Below are positions 18,133 to 26,376 of a stretch of DNA of 64,000 nt, one piece after another; the first letter of the stretch is position 1; the number at the start of each line of letters is the position of its first letter. The notes under the pieces were generated by a model. The model saw only the letters and a program-made list of their open reading frames with translations, made no database searches and was not told the origin of the DNA. The position numbers and the translations under genes are program-made. The stretch is from UBA10161 sp038891035 (GTDB taxonomy: Archaea > Micrarchaeota > Micrarchaeia > Anstonellales > Anstonellaceae): positions 24,971-88,970 of the forward strand of contig JAWAEW010000002.1 in NCBI GenBank assembly GCA_038891035.1. The letters are read 5' to 3'.

Positions 18133-19875
18133 ATGTTATTTTCGCAAGTTGCAGAAATTTTTTCAGAAATCGAACGCGAGCCTTCAAGGCTTGAGATGTC
18201 TGCAAAGATAGCAAATCTTCTTGCAAAGTGCGAGCAAGATGAAATAAGACCACTCATATATATTATGGAGGGGAGTATAGCTCCCCCATACGAAGGATTG
18301 GATATTGGCATAGGTGAAAAATTTGCCATTCGAGCTATATCTCAAGTAAGTGGGCAGGACCAAAAGATTGTGGAAGGATATTTCAAAAAACTTGGGGACG
18401 TGGGCAGTGCAGCAGAAGAAGTGCTAAAGAGAAAAAAACAAACAAGCTTAGGATTCACACCGAATACTATCCAGAAGGTCTACCAATCCTTTCTGAAAAT
18501 TGCCAGGCTTTTTGGACCAGGGTCGCAGGAAGCAAAAATCTCAGTTCTTTCTGAGCTGCTAAATGGGGCTACGCCACTTGAGGCCCGCTACCTTGTCAGG
18601 TTTTGCCTTGGAAAATTGCGGCTTGGAATTGGGGATCCGACAATAATTGATGCCCTTTCGATGCTGAAAAAAGGCAGCAAAGAAGACAAGGATATGATTG
18701 AACGTGCATTCAATTTATGCTCGGATATGGGAGAGGTAGCCCAAGCTTATTTGGCAGGAAAAGATTTGTCAAAATTTACTCCTACCCCTGGCAAACCCAT
18801 CAGACCTGCACTTGCTGAAAGACTCTCTTCGGCTGAGGAGATATTAGAAAAAATGGGTGGGAAATGTGCAGTTGAAGCAAAGTATGATGGGTTGAGAATG
18901 CAGGTCCACGTATATGACAAGAAAGTTGAAATTTTTTCCCGCAGACTCGAAAAAATGACTGAGATGTTCCCTGAGATTACAGAGGCTGCAAAGGATCTGA
19001 AAATCCAACAAATAATATTTGAAGGTGAGGCTCTTGCATACAGCAAAAAGGAAAAAAGGTACATGTCATTTCAAGAGACAATTCAGCGGAAGAGAAAATA
19101 CGGCGTAGATATGATGGCTAAAGAATTCCCTTTGCAACTTTTTGTTTTTGATGTTTTATATATAGATGGAAAGGACATGACACTTCAACCGTATAAGGAA
19201 AGAAGGATGAAGCTGGAGCGAATCTTTTCAAAATCAACGGTTTTGGTTCCTGCCCAGCAAATAATAGTTGAAAGCAAAAAGCAGCTGGAAGAATATTTCC
19301 AAAAATGCGTGCTTGAAGGACTAGAGGGGGTCATAGCAAAGGATCTGGAGCAACCGTATATTGCAGGTGCCAGAAAATTTGCTTGGATAAAGCTCAAGAA
19401 GTCTTATGGTGAGATGGTAGATACTATTGATGCAATAATAGTTGGCTATTACTTAGGCAAAGGGCAGAGGAAGGAATTCGAATTTGGTGGGCTGCTGGCA
19501 GCTGTATTGAATGCTGAAAGCGGCAATCTTGAAACTATAGCAAAAATTGGAAGCGGATTTTCAGAGGAAGAAATGAAAAACTTGGAGAGCATGCTTAGCA
19601 AGATCAGAATAAAACAAAAGCCACCAGAAGTTATTTCAGAACTGGAGCCAGATTTCTGGGTTGAACCCAAATATGTGGTGACAGTTGCCGCAGATGAGAT
19701 AACTCTTTCTCCTGTACACACATGCGGAAAAGAAGAAAATCCAGAGGCAAAAGGATATGCACTCAGATTCCCAAGAATGATAAGCATTAGGCAAGACAAA
19801 GGGCCTGATGAAGCAACTACTACCCAAGAAATTCTAAGAATGTATAAGATGCAGAAAAAAAGGGACCTTAATTAG
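18133..19875 (+). CDS. lig: ATP-dependent DNA ligase, archaeal type
   Basis: Seals nicks in replication and repair. 580 residues in the archaeal three-domain order: DNA-binding domain (1-210), adenylation domain with the AMP-lysine motif EAKYDGLRMQVH at about residue 253, then FEGEALAY, FVFDVLYIDG, EGVIAKDL and WIKLKKSY (motifs III-V), and an OB-fold domain. Length is normal for LigB/archaeal Lig. It is divergent from the pilin locus, and what follows is a 640-base region of decayed sequence. Confidence 0.97.
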   Translation: MLFSQVAEIFSEIEREPSRLEMSAKIANLLAKCEQDEIRPLIYIMEGSIAPPYEGLDIGIGEKFAIRAISQVSGQDQKIVEGYFKKLGDVGSAAEEVLKRKKQTSLGFTPNTIQKVYQSFLKIARLFGPGSQEAKISVLSELLNGATPLEARYLVRFCLGKLRLGIGDPTIIDALSMLKKGSKEDKDMIERAFNLCSDMGEVAQAYLAGKDLSKFTPTPGKPIRPALAERLSSAEEILEKMGGKCAVEAKYDGLRMQVHVYDKKVEIFSRRLEKMTEMFPEITEAAKDLKIQQIIFEGEALAYSKKEKRYMSFQETIQRKRKYGVDMMAKEFPLQLFVFDVLYIDGKDMTLQPYKERRMKLERIFSKSTVLVPAQQIIVESKKQLEEYFQKCVLEGLEGVIAKDLEQPYIAGARKFAWIKLKKSYGEMVDTIDAIIVGYYLGKGQRKEFEFGGLLAAVLNAESGNLETIAKIGSGFSEEEMKNLESMLSKIRIKQKPPEVISELEPDFWVEPKYVVTVAADEITLSPVHTCGKEENPEAKGYALRFPRMISIRQDKGPDEATTTQEILRMYKMQKKRDLN

Positions 19876-20201
19876 TTAAGATGGGCAAACATATATGGAA
19901 ATATTTTGAAGGTCCTGTGAAGGATATAAAATGGAAACTACCATCGATTATTCATAAACTCAATTTTACTGTTAAATTATACCTAACGCCTTATTTCCAA
20001 TGTCCCAAAGCACTCAAAGTTATTATTTGGTGCATATTTGGAAATGGCCATCGATAGTCGACTCTACGGTATAATAGACTTTCAATTGATTCTGTCATTC
20101 TACTAAATGACAAATATAAACAATTGCCCGATAAACCGTTCCGAAAAGAATGACATTTTTATTTCCCCACTAAGCCTTCTATCCTCGTAACTCGATATAA
20201 T
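19876..20201 (+). other. Gene-poor stretch with one doubtful 58-codon frame
   Basis: A+T-rich, unlike the neighbours. The only open frame of note runs 19881-20057 (58 codons, starting MGKHIWKYFEGP); it has no Shine-Dalgarno and no family resemblance I can see. Several stop-broken frames follow. Since the next 300 bases are a decayed sorting-domain gene, this may be the eroded upstream part of the same gene. Confidence 0.3.
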
Positions 20202-20513
20202 ATGGAAGTTTGGCAGACAAAAAGCGAAGCATATGAATTTAAGTTAGGCCAGATTACTCAAATCCTTTCAATACTTCAACAATTATTGAATTTTCACTTC
20301 CGAAGGAATCAGTGGCAACTATATTCTTGCTGATGCATTTGCCAAGAAAGTTGAAACGATTGTTGACTAAGATTTGCAAGAAGGAAGATACAAAACCGAA
20401 ACCAAGGGATATATTTCTACAAATTGAAAGCCAGAACCTGTAGGAATAAAGTATTCAGCAAAAATCTCTACGTAGTGCAAATAATTTAAGGATAGTAGAA
20501 AAAAGATACAAAT
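20202..20513 (+). pseudogene. Decayed gene end encoding a type IX secretion sorting domain
   Basis: Read across one frameshift and several stops, this stretch spells a T9SS C-terminal domain. From ATG 20202 comes EAYEFKLGQ, then in the +1 frame DYSNPFNTSTIIEFSLPKES (degraded from NYPNPFN), VATI, then in the third frame ILADAFAKKVETIVD, stop, DLQEGRYKTETKGYIS, stop, KPEPVGIKYSAKIST, stop, and finally FKDSRKK, matching the usual basic end. It parallels the intact sorting domain at 7942-9201 on the same strand but is a different sequence. The remains run right up to the next gene. Clearly non-functional. Confidence 0.75.
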
Positions 20514-21356
20514 ATGGTTCAAATATTCGTAAAAAAAGCAGATGGGACAAGAGAGCTTCTTGACTACAACAAAATAAGGAATGCGCTCAGAAAGGCAGGA
20601 GCAAACAACCAACTTGCTGACGAAATAGTAGATGCAATTATCCCTAGAATAAAAAATAACATGTCAACTGGTGAGATATACAAGATGGCTTATGAGGAAC
20701 TTGCACAGGTTAGACCAGGTGCTGCGGCCAGGTTTGGGTTAAGAAACGCCCTGCTGAAACTTGGTCCGGACGGCTATCCTTTTGAGACTTTTATAGGTGC
20801 ACTTTTGAAAGGAAGAGGGTATCAAACTCAATTGAGGCAGGTTCTTGCTGGTAAATGCATCCAGCATGAAATTGACGTAATTGCTACACGCGGAGAATAT
20901 GAAGGCCATCCTCCTACAAAATGTATAATTGAATGCAAATTTCATAATTCTATACACTATGAATGCCACATCCAAGCTGCGCTCTATACTTGGGCACGGT
21001 ATTTGGATGTGAAGGAGAACAATCCCGACATAAAAAATTGCTGGCTTGTAACCAATACTAAATTTTCTATGGATGTAATAACATATGCAAACTGTGTAGG
21101 GTTGAAGCTTCTGGGATGGAGCTTTCCAAAAGATGAAAGCTTACAGATCAGAATAGAAGAAAATAAGCTTTATCCCATCACGCTTATGCCCAGCTTAAGC
21201 CGGCACACGTTTACTATTTTGCACAATGCAGGGATAATAACGATAAAAGAATTCTTGGCAAAAGATGATGAATTCCTCCGCGAATTGAGCTTGAGTGGGA
21301 AAGAGATCATGAAATTGCGGCACGAAGCAAAGATGATTATGTCGTCGAGAGGCTGA
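20514..21356 (+). CDS. ATP-cone domain fused to a PD-(D/E)xK nuclease-like domain
   Basis: 280 residues. Residues 1-90 are an ATP-cone (MVQIFVKKADGTRELLDYNKI at its start), the nucleotide-sensing module best known from ribonucleotide reductase. Residues about 95-215 look like a Mrr-type restriction endonuclease fold: LKGRGY, then HEIDVIA and IIECKFH supply the D...ExK triad, with a basic/aromatic helix after it. Residues 215-280 form a helix-hairpin-helix-like tail (LHNAGIITIKEFL, LSLSGKEIMKL). A nucleotide-regulated DNase is inferred. It directly abuts the decayed sorting-domain gene; the following arrestin-like gene starts 5 bases later. Confidence 0.75.
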   Translation: MVQIFVKKADGTRELLDYNKIRNALRKAGANNQLADEIVDAIIPRIKNNMSTGEIYKMAYEELAQVRPGAAARFGLRNALLKLGPDGYPFETFIGALLKGRGYQTQLRQVLAGKCIQHEIDVIATRGEYEGHPPTKCIIECKFHNSIHYECHIQAALYTWARYLDVKENNPDIKNCWLVTNTKFSMDVITYANCVGLKLLGWSFPKDESLQIRIEENKLYPITLMPSLSRHTFTILHNAGIITIKEFLAKDDEFLRELSLSGKEIMKLRHEAKMIMSSRG

Positions 21357-21361
21357 GAAAA

Positions 21362-21877
21362 ATGCCACTAAAAAAGATCATAGATAAAAAAATTCACTTT
21401 TTGTCCACACAAAAAGCAGTGCTTATGTCGAAAATAAAAATACATACTGAAGGGTATGCAAAAAGAGGAGAAAAACTTTTTTTGGAAATCGAATTAAATC
21501 TTCCTCAGCCATTAAAAGCAAGAAAGTTGGAAGTGACCCTCAACTGTATTCAAATAAAGAAAAGCAAAACTATGACTGAGATGCATGTGTTTGATCGTAT
21601 GGAGGAAAAAGAGTTGGGGATTCCTCATCAGACGCACATGAGAGAGAGGACTTCCATAATTGAGAAAGTGGCTTATAAGCAAACCAAAAAGCTAGATGGC
21701 GAACGTTTATACGAAAGTGCAAAATATAGCGTAGATTTTGATATCCCGAATAATTCGCTGCCCACCATCAAACATTTTGATGCACATGGGCGCAAGGTTG
21801 GTTGGTTTGTAGTGGCAAAGCTGGACGTGCCTCTTGCTTTGGACATTGTCGCAAAAAAAGAGATAATTGTTGAATGA
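21362..21877 (+). CDS. Arrestin-fold / Spo0M-like small protein
   Basis: 171 residues. After a basic start (or from a second ATG about 22 codons in) the protein is mainly beta strands: KLEVTLNCIQIKKSK, YSVDFDIPNNSLPTIK, then GWFVVAKLDVPLALDIVAKKEI. The pattern YxVDFxIP...W.V.AKLD(I/V)P..LDI is typical of arrestin-like/SpoOM proteins. No signal peptide or membrane helix, so probably cytoplasmic. The role in archaea is unknown. It is in one transcript with the ATP-cone nuclease. Confidence 0.55.
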   Translation: MPLKKIIDKKIHFLSTQKAVLMSKIKIHTEGYAKRGEKLFLEIELNLPQPLKARKLEVTLNCIQIKKSKTMTEMHVFDRMEEKELGIPHQTHMRERTSIIEKVAYKQTKKLDGERLYESAKYSVDFDIPNNSLPTIKHFDAHGRKVGWFVVAKLDVPLALDIVAKKEIIVE

Positions 21878-22120
21878 AACGAGATACTCTTTTAGTTATC
21901 ATTTTTTGTTTTTGATGCAGAAGTAAGCAAGGTATGGCAGAAGGATAAAGCACCTCCAACGATGCGATATGATTGAATAATACTATGCTGGTTGATGTGA
22001 TGAAACAAGGATATCTTAACAAATGGAGTTTTTCAAAATGGTTCTGACACATAAATCGCTGGTTGGCATCCCTGACTGGAAGGTAAAATAATTTAAAAGA
22101 TTAGGCAGCAAAGCCAACAT
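21878..22120. other. Intergenic region with permease promoter
   Basis: 243 bases without a convincing gene. Near its right end AATTTAAAAG (22089-22098) is a good TATA box 25 bases before the permease ATG. The rest shows nothing I can identify. Confidence 0.5.
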
Positions 22121-23512
22121 ATGGTTTCATCTGATGCGTCAAATGCAAAAAAAGGGATCGTCTATATTGTTGCTTTGCTTGTTTCATCTTTGATTCTTAA
22201 TGTAGGGCTGGGTTTGAACATCAAGCAGACCATAGCAACTGCACTTGTGCTTGGGCTTGTGCTTGGCACTGTGCTCTTTTGGGATATAAGGCTTGCTTTT
22301 GCACTAATTGGATCTTTTGTACTGATAAGCTTTGGTCTGCTTGGAATTGAAAAATTCATAGAGTTTTCTTCTTTGAATATTATTCTTTTTCTTGCAGGCA
22401 TGATGCTTTTTATTGGATATTTGGAAAAGAGAGCTTTCTTTGAATATTTGATCTTCAGAGTTATGAAATATATAGGTGGCGGGGGTTTGCGCCTTGTATT
22501 TGTAATTCTGTTTTTTTCTGCATTTTTTGCTGCAATAGTTGATGAGGTAACCTCAATACTTTTCATGCTGTCAATTGTACTTTCCCTGTGTGCAAGATTG
22601 AGAGTCAATCCGATACCTTTTGTGATGATGACTGTTTTTGCAACGAATATTGGAAGCAGTGCAACCGCAATAGGAAATCCAGTGGGAGTCATGATTGCGT
22701 TGAGTGCAAAGCTTTCATTCATAGATTTTTTGGAGCATGCAACAATAATTGCATTATTTGCTTTTATTGTGATGTTTATCACTGTTTTTTTCATTTTCCG
22801 CAAAGAGATTCTCGAATTTGCAGAACGCTCGCGTGAGATTGCGATAGGTGACATCTTCGAAGGCCATGCATTTGGAAACAAGATTATAACCGGCTTATTC
22901 TTCTTGGTGGTGTTTGGGGCCTTGGTGCTCCATACCCAGCTGGAAAATGCATTAGGGCTTGAAAAGAATGCTATGCTTCTTGGTGTTGCACTTGGTGCAG
23001 GAGGCGTAGCGTTGCTTGCTGAAAGGAGGGAAGCGCGCCACTTTGTTGAAACAAAGATAGATTGGTGGACACTATTTTTCTTTATGCTTCTTTTTGCTTC
23101 GGTTGGTGCATTGGAGCAGTCCGGAGTAATGGAGATTGCCGCAAAAGCATTCTCATCTATATTTGGAGGAGAGAAAGGCCTTGCCTCTGCGGCAATAATG
23201 ATAATTTCTGGTTTGCTTTCTGCTGCGCTTGACAATGTGCTTGCGGTTGCTGTTTTTATACCACTGGTACATGATTTGCAGACTACTCATATCGGAGGAA
23301 CATATTTGTGGTGGTCACTTCTCTTCGGCGCAACTTTGTTTGGCAATCTTACTATGATCGGAAGTACTGCAAATATAATTGCGCTTGGGATTTTAGAAAA
23401 GAGAGGATTGCCTAGAGTCTCATTTTTTGAATGGCTTAATGCAGGAATAAAAGTAACAGTTCCAACAGTAATAGTTGCTTTTGTTATGATATATCTGCAA
23501 TATTTGATATGA
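22121..23512 (+). CDS. ArsB/NhaD-family (ion transporter superfamily) permease
   Basis: 463 residues with about 12 membrane spans and two inverted halves. Each half carries the re-entrant hairpin signature of the IT superfamily: NIGSSATAIGNPVGVMIA (about 185) and GNLTMIGSTANIIALGI (about 415). DEVTSILFML and LDNVLAVAVFIP are the matching transport-site helices. Substrate could be Na+/H+ exchange, arsenite or a dicarboxylate; the DNV and NPVG motifs lean to NhaD/ArsB rather than citrate. An upstream TATA at 25-base spacing suggests a leaderless mRNA. The small ATP-cone gene follows after 10 bases. Confidence 0.8.
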   Translation: MVSSDASNAKKGIVYIVALLVSSLILNVGLGLNIKQTIATALVLGLVLGTVLFWDIRLAFALIGSFVLISFGLLGIEKFIEFSSLNIILFLAGMMLFIGYLEKRAFFEYLIFRVMKYIGGGGLRLVFVILFFSAFFAAIVDEVTSILFMLSIVLSLCARLRVNPIPFVMMTVFATNIGSSATAIGNPVGVMIALSAKLSFIDFLEHATIIALFAFIVMFITVFFIFRKEILEFAERSREIAIGDIFEGHAFGNKIITGLFFLVVFGALVLHTQLENALGLEKNAMLLGVALGAGGVALLAERREARHFVETKIDWWTLFFFMLLFASVGALEQSGVMEIAAKAFSSIFGGEKGLASAAIMIISGLLSAALDNVLAVAVFIPLVHDLQTTHIGGTYLWWSLLFGATLFGNLTMIGSTANIIALGILEKRGLPRVSFFEWLNAGIKVTVPTVIVAFVMIYLQYLI

Positions 23513-23522
23513 GGTAGAGGGT

Positions 23523-23978
23523 ATGAAAGTAATCAAAAGGGATGGGAGATTACAGGATTTTGATATGAAAAAAATAGAAAGTGCTTTATCAAGAAGTGGT
23601 GAAAAAAAGCATGCAAAAAGAATTGCGCAGATAGTTGCCAAAAAGCTAAAAGGAAAAGAGCAAGTTCCTAGTGCATTGATTAGAGAGCTTGTAATTGCTG
23701 AGCTCCAAGCATGCAAGGAATGCAAAGCTGAGAACTTCATTAATTTCAGAAAAGCAGTCAGAAAACTGTCAAGTCAAGATGAATATTTGGAAAATAGGGT
23801 ACGCGATTTGGTAGGAAAGAATGGGAATGTAGAAGGAGTGTATGGCGGATTCAGGATAACTGTGACCGACCCTGATGAATTTGATTTCTGTGGGGTTTTT
23901 CTTGAACTTCTCAAAACCTCAAAGTTTAGCATAAGTGTAGAGATGCAGGATGAAAAAATAGTAATTATTGCCAGATGA
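23523..23978 (+). CDS. Small stand-alone ATP-cone protein
   Basis: 151 residues. Residues 1-90 are an ATP-cone (KVIKRDGRLQDFDMKKIESAL at its start; a KxLxxxEx helix and a C-terminal FRKAVRKLSS). The last 60 residues are an unrecognised alpha/beta tail. It resembles NrdR-like regulators in size but has no zinc ribbon. A second ATP-cone protein lies 3 kb upstream fused to a nuclease. Neither adjoins a ribonucleotide reductase gene, which usually carries this module. Confidence 0.7.
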   Translation: MKVIKRDGRLQDFDMKKIESALSRSGEKKHAKRIAQIVAKKLKGKEQVPSALIRELVIAELQACKECKAENFINFRKAVRKLSSQDEYLENRVRDLVGKNGNVEGVYGGFRITVTDPDEFDFCGVFLELLKTSKFSISVEMQDEKIVIIAR

Positions 23979-24006
23979 AGTACGCTCTTCAAAACAAAAT
24001 CTCCAA

Positions 24007-24969
24007 TTACAGGACTTCACGAAGCTGCAAAGTAAATATTGTGAAAAGGTAAAGAAAGTAAAGCATTACCATTATCAAACCACGATTTCTTGAAAATACT
24101 CTATTTGAAAGAGAAAAGTAAAGAAAGATGAAATTGGCAACTATTGCAAAAATCAAAGCAACAATAAAAATGCTCAATTGAACTGTAACAGGGAATACAA
24201 CTGCTGCAGCACCAAGCGCAAGGGTCATAGTAGACATGTTAGCTCCGATTGCATCACCTATCGCAAGCCCATATTGCTTGCGTTTTATTGCCTGCAAGCC
24301 GATAGAAATTTCCGGAAGAGAAGTACCTACGGCAATAATTGTTGCACCTACAAAGCTTTTTGCCAATCCTGCCACATCTGCCAAACGTACCGCAGAATCT
24401 ACTACCAGATTGGAACTTATCAAAACTGCAAGGATGCCTATGCTAAAAAAGATGAATGCCTTCAGTCCTTCCTGGCGGCTCATCCTCGGGTTTACATGAT
24501 GAGAGAGGAATTTCTTTTGCTTAAGCATTCTATTTGCATACCACAAAAAGACCAAAATCAGCAAGACTCCTTCCAGAAAACCTAAAGCAGTGCCGCTTAT
24601 TTCAGAATGCAAAAGGATGTATGCTGAAATAATTGTGGTAGTCAGCAGGACAAGAGCAATATCCTGCATGTTTTCTTTTGGAACCTGAAAGCCGTAAAGA
24701 AATGCCGCAATGCCAAGAAGAAGTAGTATGTTCGTAATGTTCGAACCGAACACGTTGCCTGCAGCAATTGAACTTTCCTTTGCACTGGAGGATGCAACTG
24801 AAACTGCAAGCTCAGGAAGCGAGGTTGAAACCGCAACCAGAAGCATTCCAATTGTAAGGGTGCTTATGCCAAAAAATACCGAGAGCTTTTCTGCATTTTC
24901 AACGACAATGCTTGCGGATTTGGAAAGCAGTGCTAAAAAGAGTATGAGTAGCAAAAGCTCTGAAAACAT
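24007..24969 (-). CDS. Sodium/calcium exchanger family protein (CaCA, YrbG-like)
   Basis: 320 residues with ten membrane spans and two alpha repeats: GMLLVAVSTSLPELAVSVAS...GNVFGSNITN (40-85) and GATIIAVGTSLPEISIGLQA...GDAIGANMST (200-250). The acidic SLPE residues in each repeat bind the cation. Length and motif match the prokaryotic cation exchanger of known structure. It is convergent with the ATP-cone gene and divergent from ftsZ1. Confidence 0.92.
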   Translation of the reverse strand: MFSELLLLILFLALLSKSASIVVENAEKLSVFFGISTLTIGMLLVAVSTSLPELAVSVASSSAKESSIAAGNVFGSNITNILLLLGIAAFLYGFQVPKENMQDIALVLLTTTIISAYILLHSEISGTALGFLEGVLLILVFLWYANRMLKQKKFLSHHVNPRMSRQEGLKAFIFFSIGILAVLISSNLVVDSAVRLADVAGLAKSFVGATIIAVGTSLPEISIGLQAIKRKQYGLAIGDAIGANMSTMTLALGAAAVVFPVTVQLSIFIVALIFAIVANFIFLYFSLSNRVFSRNRGLIMVMLYFLYLFTIFTLQLREVL

Positions 24970-25043
24970 GAGGGCATTAAACTCTCAAAGAATATTTAAT
25001 ACTTGCAGAAATTTGAATGCTGCCTTTGTGCTTTCTGGAAACA

Positions 25044-25051
25044 TTTAAATA
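25044..25051 (+). promoter_or_regulatory. TATA box of ftsZ1
   Basis: TTTAAATA preceded by GGAAAC as a BRE-like element, about 33 bases before the ATG at 25084. This supports the internal ATG over the longer TTG start at 25003, which would lie upstream of the promoter. Confidence 0.65.
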
Positions 25052-25083
25052 CTTGTAAGCTGAATTTTGTTGCGGCGATCAGT

Positions 25084-26145
25084 ATGGACAGCCTTGTGAA
25101 GTCCGTGCTAGGAGAGCAAGAGCCAGCTCCGACAGAAAATTTTGGCTCAGACCAGATTAAGATTGTGACAGTTGGAGTAGGCGGCGGCGGAAACAACACT
25201 ATAAACCGCCTTATTCGCTCGGGAGTCAAGGGGTGCGAGCTAATTGCGGTGAATACCGACAGGCAGCACCTCAATATGATTCACGAGAAAGCCAAGAAAA
25301 TCCTTATCGGTAAGACTATTACCAAAGGACTTGGCGCAGGCGGATACCCAGAAACCGGTGCAAAGGCCGCAGAAATTGACAGACCACTGATAGAAAAGGA
25401 GCTTGAAGGGGCCCACTTGTGCTTTATTTGCGCAGGTATGGGCGGAGGCACAGGCACTGGAGCAGCACCTGTCATTGCAGAGATTGCAAAGGAGCAAGGT
25501 GCTATCGTAGTTGCCATGGTGACCTATCCGTTCAACCTCGAGCGCGCAAGGCGGGCAAAGGCAGACGAAGGTATTGCAAAGCTTCGCAAGCACGTCGATT
25601 CTGTAATAGTGCTTGACAATAACAGGCTGGTGAAACTTGTTCCAAATCTGCCGATGAATGAGGCTTTTGCAGTAGCAGACGAGATTCTTGCAAAGGCAGT
25701 CGGTGGATTAGTCTGGACAATTACACAGCCATCATTGATTAACATTGATTTTGCAGATGTCCGCTCTATTGTGCAGGGTGGAGGAGTCGGCTTCATTGCA
25801 GTAGGAGAAGGGAAAGGCACTGACAAAGTCCGCGGAGCAGCAGAAGGTGTGCTTAAGAACAAGCTGCTGGACGTGGACTATGAAGGAGCAAACGGCGCGC
25901 TGATTCACATCTCAGGCGGAGCAGATCTCACACTTGGGGATGCCATTAAAGCAGGTGAAATAATCACCGAAAAGATGGATCCGCAAGCAAATGTCAAGTG
26001 GGGTGCAAGACTCATACCTGGCTATGACGGCAAGCTTGAAATAGTCGCCATAGTGACTGGGGTGAAAGGCGCAAATGTTTTTGGTGCATCTTCAGATGAA
26101 CCAAGAAAAGAAGTCTCCTACTCTGACATAGAGATAATTGGATAG
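25084..26145 (+). CDS. ftsZ1: Cell division GTPase FtsZ, FtsZ1-like
   Basis: A 353-residue tubulin-like GTPase that forms the division ring. GVGGGGNNTINRL binds nucleotide, the tubulin signature is AGMGGGTGTGAAPVIAEIAKE in part, and the T7 loop catalytic region is NIDFADVRSI. The C-terminal tail is short. Start chosen at 25084 from the promoter position. A hairpin at 26165-26201 separates it from the second ftsZ. FtsZ1/FtsZ2 pairs occur in many archaea; a tandem arrangement is less usual. Confidence 0.95.
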   Translation: MDSLVKSVLGEQEPAPTENFGSDQIKIVTVGVGGGGNNTINRLIRSGVKGCELIAVNTDRQHLNMIHEKAKKILIGKTITKGLGAGGYPETGAKAAEIDRPLIEKELEGAHLCFICAGMGGGTGTGAAPVIAEIAKEQGAIVVAMVTYPFNLERARRAKADEGIAKLRKHVDSVIVLDNNRLVKLVPNLPMNEAFAVADEILAKAVGGLVWTITQPSLINIDFADVRSIVQGGGVGFIAVGEGKGTDKVRGAAEGVLKNKLLDVDYEGANGALIHISGGADLTLGDAIKAGEIITEKMDPQANVKWGARLIPGYDGKLEIVAIVTGVKGANVFGASSDEPRKEVSYSDIEIIG

Positions 26146-26164
26146 ACGGCTTTTTTAACTCGGA

Positions 26165-26201
26165 GGCGCAAGGCATGTTTCCAACCCCGCTGCTTTGCGC
26201 C
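26165..26201 (+). terminator. Hairpin followed by T-rich tail between the two ftsZ genes
   Basis: GGCGCAAGGCA pairs with TGCTTTGCGCC (10 of 11 pairs) around a 15-base loop, followed by CTTTTGTATTTTTT. Shaped like an intrinsic terminator. Such hairpins are not the rule in archaea, so a processed small RNA is the alternative. Confidence 0.55.
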
Positions 26202-26243
26202 TTTTGTATTTTTTAGAACGCGAGCGTTTTGAAATTCGTAATC

Positions 26244-26253
26244 TATTTAAATC
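26244..26253 (+). promoter_or_regulatory. TATA box of ftsZ2
   Basis: TATTTAAATC between the hairpin and ftsZ2, giving the second gene its own promoter with a leader of about 100 bases. Confidence 0.5.
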
Positions 26254-26376
26254 TAATCAGCGTATGATGAGTAGGCGACCAGGATGTGCAGCGAATTATC
26301 GAGGAAGAATATGATAAAAACTTCTAGCGTAAGCTGCACAGAATGGAAGTAAAGAAAGTTTATGGGGGTTGGAAAT

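Noticed and set aside
22162..23235. A 357-codon open frame antisense to the permease gene
   Set aside because: Shadow of the permease coding strand: no start signal, Ser/Ile/Lys-biased composition, and the sense strand has clear transporter motifs.
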